From Latrodectus hesperus (taxonomy: Eukaryota; Arthropoda; Arachnida; Araneae; Theridiidae), in NCBI GenBank assembly GCA_037975125.1, contig CM075862.1:18591338-18655337 (forward strand): a DNA stretch of 64,000 bases, in the 5' to 3' direction. Position numbers and translations under genes: made by a program. Numbering within the stretch: the first letter of the stretch is position 1; each line of letters begins with the position of its first letter. Shown here piece by piece: positions 28,350 to 51,269 of this stretch. The notes below the pieces were generated by a model. The model did not search any database and was not told where the DNA came from. It saw only the letters and a list, made by a program, of their open reading frames with translations.

Positions 28350-28748
28350 ATGTTGTTGTTGTGTTGTTGTTGTTGTTACTTATGACACTTGGACAAGCCA
28401 AGCTCGCTATGCCTTGGAAATGCGAATTTAAGTCAATGGGGAGCGTCTTTCGTTTAATCAGAGCAGCATGAAGGTGAAAGTACGACTTTTGCTCTTCAAA
28501 TCCTCCGATAGATGGCAGCACCAGAGGATCTACTCCCTCAATTTTGGCATTGATCTGAAGGGGGAGTAAATTTCTCCAGACCATTGCACCCATGGTAACT
28601 GCTCAACGACCACCACAGGACTTTCGATTTCACAGATTTAACGAGCACGTATATCGCATGTACTCGGTGGGTCTTTGGCGGCATTGGGAATCGAACCCCG
28701 TCCTTCCGGATGGAAGACCGTTACCCTAACCACTAGGCTACCACGGCC
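28350..28748 (-). mobile_element. tRNA-derived SINE, family C, full length
   Basis: On the minus strand the head GCCGTGGTAGCCTAGTGGTT continues with AGGGTAACGG, and GGGGTTCGATTCCC is the B box. A body of about 300 bp follows. The 3' end is a (CAA)n-type tail (plus strand tgttgttgttgtgttgttgt, 28351-28378). The head resembles a tRNA-Glu-like sequence. The body has a 91-codon open frame that also occurs, diverged, in the 34 kb copy, but I do not regard it as a gene. Confidence 0.88.
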
Positions 28749-31184
28749 CTTTTTATAGATGTTGCTACTTTATATATAAAAAAGTTTTAACAAGAAAGTA
28801 TATTAGCTCGACATTTTAATTATAATGTATAGTACACAGTATATATATTACAATGTAAGGAAGTAATAATAAAGTTTTAAGAATTATGATAGCCACAATA
28901 GTAGAAAATTCATATAAAGAACATAAAAAATTCTTCTGTATATTGGAGGAAAATTGGTAGTCCTTAAAGTAATCATGTTTTTTTGTCTTGGTAAATAAAT
29001 AAAATGTTTTATATTTTATAAATAACAAAGTCAACTATGTAAATGCACATATAACTCAAATAAATTCAAAGGAATTACTTTAAAATCTGTATTCTTAATT
29101 CTAATCATAAATTAAGAAAATTAACTACTTTTTAGGGTAAGATGCAAACGGAATTGAGCCTTTTGTGAAATGGTGTTTTAAATTAAAGTGTCAATTAAAT
29201 CTTATAGATTGTATTTTCTTATTGGTTACAGAAATTTTAAATTTAAAGGCAAAAGACTTTTTTTGTTTGGAAAGTAATTTATTGTCTTTTCCATGAAATT
29301 TTAGAATTATTTTTCGTAATTTACCTGCTCTTTATATATTACAAAAATTCATGTATTTTAAAAGCGAAATTCTACTTAGCTGGTTCGCTGATGGCTCATA
29401 TAATAAAAGGTAAATAAAATGTCAATTCATCACAATGAGCAATCCGGTTCTTAAAATTGTAGTCTTGCATTCTCAATACAAGCCTGATTTATTAATTCTA
29501 TAATTACTTATTAGAAGCAGCATGCTTCATCTAAGTTTTATTCCTTTCTAGTTTGTAAATTCATATGTTTACATTAATTCTATAGTTGCTTATCTTTTTC
29601 CTCTTAGTTATTTTCGTTAATTATAGTTGCTTGTCTTTAATTGAGGACACAAGCAAACGATTTTAAAAAGGCAAAATTATTCACAATGCTAGAACCCATT
29701 TAGAGCCTATGCAAAATAAAGAAATTGAAATAAATTCTTTGTAAAGCTTAGGAGCTAAAATCACTTCGAGAAATAATTTTTAGTTTAAATATTCACGTTA
29801 AATGTGAATACAGTTATTACCTAATTCGAAAAATTAAAATAGTATTGCCCTAATACAATTTAATATATCTATGACGACTGTTATTAAAAGTCGTAATTAA
29901 TTAAGTTAAATTTCTTTAGTAACAATAATAAGTTAAATATAGGCAATGAGCATATGAAACTACAGATATATTTAAAAAAAACGTCTTATAAGCAGATTTA
30001 CAAGAGTTTTATTCCTTTATCACATACTGATAAAAATTAAATTTATTATTTTTATAAATTGAATTGTTAACTTATTTAAGCTTTAAGAAATCACGTAATC
30101 TTGAAGTGTCACAATATAGAAGTATCTTTTGTGCACAATATTAATATGGAGCATATATACTGTCTTTAATTGTCATTGAGAAAAAGTAAATTAAAAATGC
30201 CCTTTTTATTTAATTAAATTAATTTGTAATCGATACTAAAAATTTATTAGATTCACCACCGATGTTTTTCTTCAATGTACATTTCATTCGAAATGAGAAT
30301 ATTTTATTTTTTGTAAATTTTATATGAATGATAAGTCTATTTTAATTGCTTCTATGATAATTCATTTGAACTATTTCTAAATTACAACAAATGTGTAAAT
30401 TTGTTTATGAGAAAAATAGAATTAAAGTCATTTCACACCAGAGAACAAAAGGTGAATTTTACCATGAGTCACGCAGGTAATCTCAAAAAAAAATATTCAA
30501 AACGTTTTTTCTTTGATAGAGGTGAATGAGAGAGGTGAAACTTAATTTAAATCACTTGAGATTAATTTCTCTGTTTAATTATTTATTATTCTTTAAAAAA
30601 AGACATAATATGAATGAAATCTTCAATCAAATGGAAAACAAGGCAAGAATGATTGAGAAAAACATTTGTTTTGCTGATTGTTGATTAAATCGTTTACACA
30701 AAAATTTATTGAATTTAAAATGCTATCAAATTATAACCAAAAACATTATTCAATATAAAAATATTTCTAATTGAGAAAGATACACTTTGTTATCTTTTGC
30801 TTAGATTTAATATATACACACGTATAATCAAGAGATCACAAGATAATCCCTTTAAAGATAATCTTTCTTCATGTACTAAAGAATACGTAGCTATTTCTTT
30901 ATTTTAGATATTCGGTATTCAGCTACAATTTATTTAAAAAAAAGCCAAAGAATATTAACTAATATGCGTGGTAAATTCTATTCATTTTAATCAAGATATG
31001 CACTATAAAATGTTTTAATTTTATGTTTTACGAATTGAAAGAGCTAATTTTTCAAAATAATTTTTCTCTCATTTTGTATGCACAAGTTGATTTAGCTGCC
31101 GTTACAGGTTCGACAGTTGGAAAATTACTGAAAGAAATACTTAAAAATATCTTTGAATCCGAACGTAAAAATATATAAAATGAA
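28749..31184. other. AT-rich non-coding sequence
   Basis: No supported feature; frames here are short and low-complexity. Confidence 0.5.
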
Positions 31185-33656
<2,472 letters not shown>

Positions 33657-33663
33657 TTATAAA

Positions 33664-33965
33664 TCTGTTGTTGCTGTTACTAATGATACTTGGAAAAGCC
33701 AAGCTCGCTATGCCTTGGCTATGCGAAATTAAGTCAATTGGGAGAGTCTTTTGTTTTAATCGGAGCACCATGAAGGTGAAAGTACGACTTTGCTCTACAT
33801 ACATGCCATACGTACCCGTTTATATGGTAAGCAACCATTCACATCTTATTCATACAAGAAAAGGACAAAGACAGAATTGATAGAGAGAGAAAGTACATCC
33901 ATGCCCGAACCCAGTACCTCCTTATCAGCAGTCAGGCACTCTGACCACTAGACAAGTTGGGCGGC
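33664..33965 (-). mobile_element. Chimeric SINE: family B head and core, family C tail
   Basis: On the minus strand positions 33965 to about 33797 match family B: GCCGCCCAACTTGTCTAGTG, then GGTCAGAGTGCCTGACTG, and the core TACCATATAAACGGGT. From about 33796 to 33664 it matches the 3' part of family C: GAGCAAAGTCGTACTTTCAC to the CAACAACAG tail. TTATAAA flanks the composite on both sides (33657-33663 and 33966-33972), consistent with insertion as one unit. Its B box is damaged: an 11-12 bp deletion between the two TTCG motifs leaves GGGTTCGGGCATGG. Confidence 0.75.
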
Positions 33966-34020
33966 TTATAAAACTATTTCTGAGATCCTCTATTCCAGAA
34001 CGTGTTTCCAAGTTGTGAAA

Positions 34021-34387
34021 GTTGTTGTGTTGTTACTTATTACACTTGGACAAGCTATGCCTTGGCTATGCGAATTTAAATCAATAGGGAGCGTCTTTCG
34101 TTTTAATCAGAGCACCACGAAGGTGAAAGTATATCTTTGCTCTTTTATTAAATCCTCCGATAGATGGCACCACTAGAGAATCCACTCCCTCAGTTTTGAC
34201 ATTGGTCTGAAGGAGCAGACCATTGCACCCATGGAACTGCTCAATGACCGACCACAGGACTTTCAATTCCACAGATTTAACGAGCACTTATATCGCATGT
34301 ACTCGGCGGTTCTTTGGCGGCATTGGGAGTCGAACCCCACCCTTCCGGATGGAAGGCCCATACCCTGACTACTATGCTACCAAGGCC
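34021..34387 (-). mobile_element. tRNA-derived SINE, family C
   Basis: A second copy of the element at 28350-28748, same orientation, with a shorter tail (gttgttgtgttgtt) and small internal deletions. The B box is GGGGTTCGACTCCC. It lies 49 bp from the target repeat of the chimeric SINE. Confidence 0.87.
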
Positions 34388-37491
<3,104 letters not shown>

Positions 37492-37495
37492 GCAC

Positions 37496-38836
37496 TTTCT
37501 TAAATTCTTAATATTCCTTACGTTTATTTTTTATAGCAATTTTTCTGGACAATAAATGCAAAATTTCAAAACAGTTGAATAGTACCAGTTTCTATAGTAC
37601 ATTTTTAAAATTAATACCATTTGCTTTTACTCAAAATTTTTCTTACTTAATCATTCAAATTAAGGTAAATTAAACTGACTGATAAAAATCTTCATTGTTC
37701 TTGCAATATAAAATAAGAGAGAGAATATATTTTAGTGTGCCCCTGATGGTTAAAAAAAACCATAAATACACCGGCTGAGATTAATTAGTAAAACAAAACA
37801 CTAGCCAAGCAATTTTAGAGAAAATATTTTAGCATTTGTAATATTTAATAACGAGCAGCGAGAAGATCATTTTTTACTAATAAAGTTGAATAAATGTCTT
37901 AAGACATATAAATATTTCCGAAAAGAAAACACTCTAGAATATATGTCAGTGATTGTTATCAAAACAAAAATGTGGTATGGATAAACAGAAAAATAGTAAA
38001 AAATGTTTTTGTATTAGTTGAAGCCGTTACTTTATTTAATGAGCAATTTGTATTTTTTGTTATTATTTGAATACTTTCTGCAGTGAAATAACTTAAAAGA
38101 TGATGCTTAGTAACATTTTTTGGCTTGTATTTCTTCCTTTTAGTATTTGTCCTTGTTTACTGAAGTAGCTTTGTGTTTGATTTATTTTGTTTGATTTAGT
38201 TGAGATGAAATGAATGTTCAGCGATTATCTTTTAATTTTTTATGGTAACGGAATTAATGTGTTCAAATTAATATGCCAATTAATGTTTCTAAACTTAATA
38301 CTGTAGGAAAAAACAAAAATGAATGATTTATTTAAAAAACTTTAAGAAATAATATATAATACTGAAAAATTCATAAATATTATTATATTCTTTGCATTTA
38401 TAAGTTATAGAAAGCTGTAAAAATTATGCAATGCCATGAAAGATCTATGTTAGTATACTAATTTCTACAGTATGGTACTCGAAATAATATCAGTTAAAAT
38501 ATACGTGGGAAAAGCATGATCACGCAGTTTGATAATGCAGAAGCTTTACAGTGCTTTCTTTAAATAAAAAATTGTGTGTCGTGTTTTTTGGATTTTGCTA
38601 GTAAATATGTTGCATATTTTCAATTTGTGTTACTTAAATTTGAATTCATAACACGAAATACCTCTCTGACTTTGACTGTGATATATAATGTTTTCAGAAT
38701 ACGCAATCTAATTTGAATTACAAATGAATAATTTTAATAGAATGAGATCTCTGTAGGACATTTTAAAGGCAAGTTAATTTTAATAAAATAGGTTTCTTAT
38801 AGTATAAGTTTTTTTGTTCCCAATGTCCACGTTTAC
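37496..38836. other. AT-rich non-coding sequence
   Basis: Nothing recognised before the possible exon. Confidence 0.45.
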
Positions 38837-39006
38837 AAAGACCACTGCGCCACTAATACAGAAAGAATAAGTAGACAAGTGCACACAGAAAAGTCTATAA
38901 AGCGCTGAGGATGTCTCGAGCACACCAGTAGCAATCGCAGAAGGAAGGTTCAGATAGTGAAGGACAGCGATGAAGGTGGTGTACGTCCTCCTGAAGATCG
39001 CAGAGC
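38837..39006 (-). CDS. Possible isolated exon of an unknown gene
   Basis: This 170-bp segment is clearly less AT-rich than its surroundings. On the minus strand it follows a good acceptor (gtgtgtttctgcag|GC) and precedes a possible donor (TTT|GTAAAC). One frame is open throughout: SAIFRRTYTTFIAVLHYLNL, then PSAIATGVLETSSALYRLF and a hydrophobic end. In the first half most codons end in C or G, unlike random sequence here. I do not recognise the family. A second frame, rich in Cys (CDLQEDVHHLHRC...), stops at about 38895. It may instead be an unclassified repeat, and no partner exons were found. Confidence 0.25.
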
Positions 39007-39940
39007 CTGCAGAAACACACATTAATCTTATAGTTAAACAGTTCAAGATGGTTTCAGGTAACTTCATTCACGAGATCTGCTTATGATTGCCAGGTTATTT
39101 GAAAATGATTTACAAAGTCTTTATTATTGTCTTAAGCATGGTCTTTATTCCTTTAAGTTATATGTTTTGAAATCTGACAAATCTTTCCAATTGCATTACA
39201 TGCGTAATATACAAATTGCACAACTGCATGCCTAATGTGTGAATATTGCAAAAATATGTTAATATCTTCCAAAGGTTCATTCTTACTGATATCTTACCAA
39301 CAAAAAAATTATCAAAAAGATGTGAAATTGCTCTCTCGAAAATTGATAGTAGGCTTCAAAAGATTGACTCATCTATATGGATTTTGAAATTTGTGAGCTG
39401 ATTTGGTGATACAAAGCTTAGATTAAAACTGCTGAAGCTCTTAATATTGCAGAGCTCATCATGTTTTGTTCTCTTTATCTTTGCAATTAAAACTCTTTTG
39501 AGTAATTATTTCAACACAACGTAATCACAAGAATCAACCTCTAAATAACCACAAGTGAATTATAAAATCTGTATCATTCAACATATACTCAAATATGTCA
39601 TGAAAATGTTTAATAATATTAATTATATATAAATCATGTACATGATTTCAAACTCTTTTAATTTTATACTTCATCTCTATAGAAAACGTTTCATGAAAAT
39701 GAAATTTTCAATATTTATTGTTTAAGATTTCTTTTTAAAAAATCATTTGTTTTAGAAATTAATGATGTGTAACATATTTTACAAATTTATCTACAGTATC
39801 CAATACATAATAACATCCGTAAAATTGTGAATTATAGTATTATTAAAATCAGTTTATATTTTGTATTTTGAAATACATTCATGTGTTTAAATTAAAATAA
39901 ATATTTTAGTATAATTTTTGAAAAAAGTCATATATATATA
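39007..39940. other. AT-rich non-coding sequence
   Basis: Only a short TA run (39930-39940) adjoining the next transposon was noted. Confidence 0.45.
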
Positions 39941-41500
39941 CACTGCTGGACAATTGCTAAGGACGGATCACAAATTGCAATGTAGCATAACATTAAGCAA
40001 GACATGAGGCCTAGTAGGATAAAATATAGTTGCCACACTGCTCAAATTTTAGAATAAAGAACATTTATTGTTCTGGAAAGTACAAAAGCTGTGAAACATC
40101 TGAAAGAAAAAATTTTCATTTGATGCTGCATACGGAAAAAGGGTACAATGCATCTAAAAGTCAGCAGGCACCTTGAAGAAAGGTATCAGTACGGGGTATG
40201 TCCACCGTGGAGAGTGATGCAACATTCCCCCCGTCGTATCATACTTTGCACAACATTATCCAGCAGCTGTTGAGGCAATTTATCCCATTCCTCTGGTAGT
40301 GCACGGATGAGGGTGTTCTTGTTTGTCGGAGGATAGTTTCGACCAGCAACTTGCCTCCCCAAAGCATCTCACGCATTTTCAATGGGGTTTAGATCTGGAG
40401 AACGTGATGGCCATACGAGGCGTTGAATACCCTCGCTGTCTAGACAATCCTAAACAGCGAGTGTTCGATGACATGTTGCATTGTCATCCATAAAAACAAA
40501 TTTGTCACCGACAGCACCACGGAAAAGACGAACATGAGGAAGTAGAACTTCATTAATGTATCGTTGGCCCGTCATAGTACCATTCGCAACCACATGTATG
40601 GGCGTGCGGCCATTGATCATGATGCCGGCCCACACCATGACACTGCATGTTAGATATCGGTCCCTTTCCTGGATATTTTCTGGAAGATAAGCAGTACCAC
40701 TCTCGCGGCCAGATCAGTTGGCGTCTACATTCCGATGAAAGACTGAACTTACTCTCATCTGAGAATAGTACGCATGCCCAGTCTTGTTCAGTCCAATTGC
40801 GATGCTCACGACACCATTGCAAATGGGCAGTATGGTGCTGTCTGGTAAATGAGACACACACAACAGGTCTGTTCCATTCATTTCTCCTCCAGTTCACATG
40901 CTCTGTTGCCCACTCCCTGTGGTCGTGACGATGCCTTGATGTTAGTTTAACATATACCATCGGTCGGCGATCATACAGACTTACAACATGGAGCCGGTTT
41001 CAGACAGTCTGAGTTGAAACCGTGGTGTCAGTAGCCGAGCGAAGGTGTTGTTGGAGAACAGTAGCGTTCATATTTCGGTGTCTCCGAGCCGTTAACACTA
41101 AATAACGATCTTCATTGGGCGTTGTTGCCCGCCTACGACCTTGCCCTGGTCTTCGGCCTGCACTTCCAATCACCAAAAAACGGTTTCAGATCCTGGAAAT
41201 CACACTTTCTAACACTTCAATGGCTTGCGCTACTCCGGCTTGAGTTTGGCCCCCTTCTAACTTACTAACAACTCTCCCAGCTTCTGAATCGGTTAAATGA
41301 CTTTGCTGAGACATTGTACTCATCGAAACAAATCAGTCACTGAATACCGATCATCCTTGCATTCATTGCCTTTTATTCAGTTGAAAGTCAAATTTCATTC
41401 ACTGCTGCTGAAGTGACGTTTTTCACGTCGAACTCAAAATTAGCATACTCCACAATTTGAAAATCAGAAAAAAATTTCATTTGTGATTCTCTTCTTCCAT
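39941..41500 (-). mobile_element. Nearly full-length dead Tc1-like transposon
   Basis: The left terminus CACTGCTGGACAATTGCTAA starts right after TA at 39939-39940, in the style of other Tc1 termini here. The transposase reads toward it on the minus strand. The right terminus is eroded: near 41470-41495 the reverse strand has GAATCACAAATGAAATTT, resembling GATCACAAATTGCAAT inside the left end. The right boundary is approximate. Confidence 0.72.
40186..41314 (-). pseudogene. Tc1-like DDE transposase, stops and frameshifts
   Basis: The relic runs from ATG at 41314 (MSQQSHLTDSEAGRVVSKLE, N-terminal DNA-binding region) to a TGA at 40188-40186 after the canonical HGGHTPY end. In order come GRRPGQGRRRATT (basic hinge), DRYLVL, VLFSDESKFSL (first catalytic Asp), MVWAGIMINGRTP, FVFMDDNATCHRT (second Asp) and WPSRSPDLNPIENA (Glu of the triad). 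About five stop codons (for example in SRI*NRF, TV*NRL and AV*DCL) and at least one frameshift between FSLSSE and MVWAGI kill it. Length is near family size. It would have cut and pasted DNA at TA sites. Confidence 0.88.
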
Positions 41501-46319
<4,819 letters not shown>

Positions 46320-46930
46320 AAATAGCTGCAGACACAGATATCTAGAAATATGAGTTTGGGGGATCGCATTGGTTATGAAATACAAAGTAGCCAGAGAGAG
46401 CTCTTTCACCGAAGCGTAGTTGCAGAATTGATAGAACACATTTGAGTTGAATGTGGTGGAATTCCATTTTGAATGCAATGCAACTAAGGAAATTTTATAA
46501 TTCATTTTAGGAACAAGGTGGTTCTGCTAAAGGGATTTATATGAAGTGTTTGTGAAGAGGAGTATATCACAACTGTTGTAATTACTTCTAAAAAATACAG
46601 GCACGAGAAGGCGTCTTTGAAAAAAAAATGTGCTTATAATGACGTAGCACACTGTCACATTTTTCTTCGAGTAAAATCACAAGTGTCACATCGTGAGAGT
46701 TTTATCACCTACTGAACGCTATTTTTCATGTTAATAATTCAAACCAAACAGATATGTCTCATCCATCCATAAAATCCACAGCGGTTCTTTGTCATCTTCA
46801 TCATATCTGACGAGAAAAAATTCTTCATCACCCTGCATCCAATCTACATATACTTTATCATCTCCAGATTACAAAATCTCAACACGCTGAAACCGATCAG
46901 GAAAGTTCCATCGAACAAATTGCAGAAGCC
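46320..46930 (-). pseudogene. Mariner-like transposase relic
   Basis: On the minus strand, FPDRFQRVEI is followed by a block ending EPLWILWMDETYLFGLNY near 46760. That is the position and shape of the 'ILW(T/S)DE..F' first-Asp motif. At 46477-46340 the strand reads IQNGIPPH followed by FGERALSGYF and a degraded WPPRSPD-like stretch. This is the 'MQDGAPPH...FG.R..SR.F...WPPRSPDLNP' region of a mariner subgroup. The second catalytic Asp is Asn here. Stops and frameshifts abound and no terminal repeats were found. Confidence 0.55.
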
Positions 46931-49024
<2,094 letters not shown>

Positions 49025-49027
49025 GAC

Positions 49028-49245
49028 TGACGGCACAGAGGCTAGTACTTCGAAGCAGTAGGTCCTGAGTTCAAATCCTGGTTTGGGAAAGGATGTTTCT
49101 TTCTTTGTGTTTGTCTTTCTTTATCACATCACTTTTGGGACAAAGATGCACCCACTGAGTGTTCCGCTATAAGAGATGCCATCACTTCGCCTATTTTAGA
49201 GCTGAATAAGGCCAAGGCCTAAGATCAGTCGGGCATTTGAATATA
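49028..49245 (+). mobile_element. tRNA-derived SINE, family E
   Basis: A degenerate tRNA-like head has B-box-like GAGTTCAAATCCTGG, then 'gtttgggaaaggatgtttct' and a CT-rich stretch like families A and B. The core and tail differ (ends 'ggccaaggcctaagatcagtcgggcattt'). No clear target duplication, so the ends are approximate. Confidence 0.65.
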
Positions 49246-49424
49246 CATATGTAACATTACAGCAACTTCAATTGCAGTATTGACATTAAATAGAAATATT
49301 TCTTCAAATTTGCAATACATAAAGAGTAGTCTAATTCAAATAATTTTCTTTGATTTCATTAAATGTTATTTGTGTTCATAATTATTATTTATTGAACTGA
49401 TAACAGTTTGCATTCATTATTCAT

Positions 49425-49641
49425 GGTTTTGAAGCAGGAACCATGCAAAACACCCCCAATACTTGGCCTGCCACATTCAGAAGTATCATTTCACTTTGAG
49501 GACATTGCGACCACCCTCAGTTTTAACGTGGCCCAGTCGCTTTTAGTGGACATGACGGATTTTTGGTTAAGCCAGGATTCGAACTCACTACCTTCCGATT
49601 ATAAGAACGACACCCTAACCAACCAAGCCACAACTGCCCCG
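49425..49641 (-). mobile_element. tRNA-derived SINE, family F
   Basis: On the minus strand CGGGGCAGTTGTGGCTTGGT is followed by TGGTTAGGGTGTCGTTCT (A-box region) and GAGTTCGAATCCTGG (B box). A body of about 130 bp follows with no resemblance to the other families here. The 3' end is not defined. Confidence 0.7.
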
Positions 49642-50566
49642 TTTAATAAAATATAATATTATTAATTTTTATAAAATAAAGTTTTTGCTTTGAACCAAAC
49701 AGAGAATTTAGAATCCTATATTCTTTTATCTATTACTCATTGAGACTCTTACGTTGTATAATTTAAAAATTTTAAAGTATGACATATGATAGTGAAAGTT
49801 TATTTGAATGTTTATAAATGAAAATTTTTATGTGCTTTAGGTACCTTTCAATAGACAATATCATCAAAGAAATTGTAATTTCAAGTATGGCATTGTTTTT
49901 AATTCAGAATACCAGAATATTTCTTTCAACGAAAGTTTTGGCAAATATAATATTTATTCACTAAATAAATATAATAATCAATTTTATGTAATTTCATGCC
50001 AGTAAATGATACTCAAAAATTATTTGTTGATTAAAATTTTTCAAAAGCATTAATTTTCTTAAAATTAAATTCAAAAGACATCAGATAATTAATCATTGTA
50101 AAAGTATTTTGTGTTAAATTTATTTAAGATATTTATTTATTTTTTGCTCTGATTAAAAGAGCAATCTCAAAAGAATTTTTGTTTTTAACAATTTCAGTAA
50201 GTGATTTTATATTGAATCGGATTTTAATTTTACAAGAGATTAAAAAAATCTTTAAAAATTTATGAAAAATAAAGTATTATATAACCAGGAAGAATATTTA
50301 TAAAGTCATTAGAAATGAAAAAATTAAAAGAATAGAATAAAAATAAATAAGAAACTCAATTTTATTTAAAATAGAGAATACATATTATTCGATCGTCAGT
50401 TTTTAAGGACTGTGTAAATCAGTTTTTAAGCAATTATAAGATCAATCCTTTTCTATTCTTGTGGTATTATTATTTTGTATACTTATGAAATTTTTAATTT
50501 TATATAATGTATTAAAACAGTTACAATACTTCTTTTTTCTTCTATTGTGTTATTGTTTTAAATATA
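49642..50566. other. AT-rich non-coding sequence
   Basis: No supported feature up to the TA that borders the Tc1-like element. Confidence 0.5.
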
Positions 50567-50817
50567 CATTATCCGATATTTAAAATGCAACACCAAAAAA
50601 GAGTGGCCAGAAAATTCTGCAACGAACCTGAAAATTCCAGACGAATCTTACCGAGTTTATGCAATTAATGTGAAATGTGCAACCTCTCCAGCGCATGTAG
50701 TATAAAATATAAGGTGAGGAACCAGCAGAGTGGGAAATATTCACGCTGTTATTGCTACTTGGAAAATAATCATTGAAAGTTTCTTCTTGTCGCAAAGAAC
50801 ACCCGTAATTGCAGAGA

Positions 50818-51238
50818 ATGCCAAGATGTCATCGATGGAGTCAGTTCCAGCAAATAGACAAGTTTAAGAGAGGCATATTGATCGCACTAATAAGGACAGG
50901 AAGGTTGTTACAGCAAATGGCAAATGACACATGACTGTACGCATCCACAGTGCAACGAATGTGGTGAAGATGGTTGGAACAAGGAACTGTGGAACGTTTG
51001 CAGGGCGCCAGAACAGCCGGAGTGACGTCAACCGTGCTCTGCATATCTCTCACAAATCAAACACATTTAAGATATTATTGAATGCCATTAGCAAACCCTG
51101 CCACTGCTTCCTGAAAAAGATGCACTTTGGAAAATGGTTGCCAAGGAATGCAGAGCCATTCTTCAGAACAACATCTTTTTTCTCATTGACCCTGTGCCTA
51201 CATGTGTTGCTTCGTGTATCGTCGTCAACAAACTGACC
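50818..51238 (+). pseudogene. Tc1-like transposase, ends only
   Basis: Start ATG 50818: MPRCHRWSQFQQIDKFKRG, then a helix-turn-helix-like region with STVQRM and RWLEQGTVERLQGARTAGVT. After about residue 80 the frame degenerates. At 51122-51238 another frame gives ALWKMVAKECRAILQNN, then IFFLIDPVPTCVASCIVVN. This is the usual Tc1 C-terminal pattern (AEW..IPQ..I..LI.SMP.R....I...G). The entire DDE core is missing. Confidence 0.72.
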
Positions 51239-51258
51239 AGACTCTGTTCTCACTCTGT

Positions 51259-51269
51259 GTTATGCATAT
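51259..51269. repeat. LINE target-site duplication, left copy
   Basis: GTTATGCATAT, identical to 55460-55470. The LINE-coding similarity begins at the very next bases. Confidence 0.75.

Noticed and set aside
28318..28593. 91-codon frame in a SINE body, with a related 68-codon frame at 34081-34287
   Set aside because: Both come from the non-coding body of the same SINE family. The two copies differ by frameshifting indels, which argues against protein selection.
40647..40928. 93-codon plus-strand frame
   Set aside because: Antisense shadow of the Tc1-like transposase relic.
50841..51253. Minus-strand frames of 67-70 codons
   Set aside because: They are antisense to the Tc1 transposase relic, which has the recognisable motifs on the plus strand.
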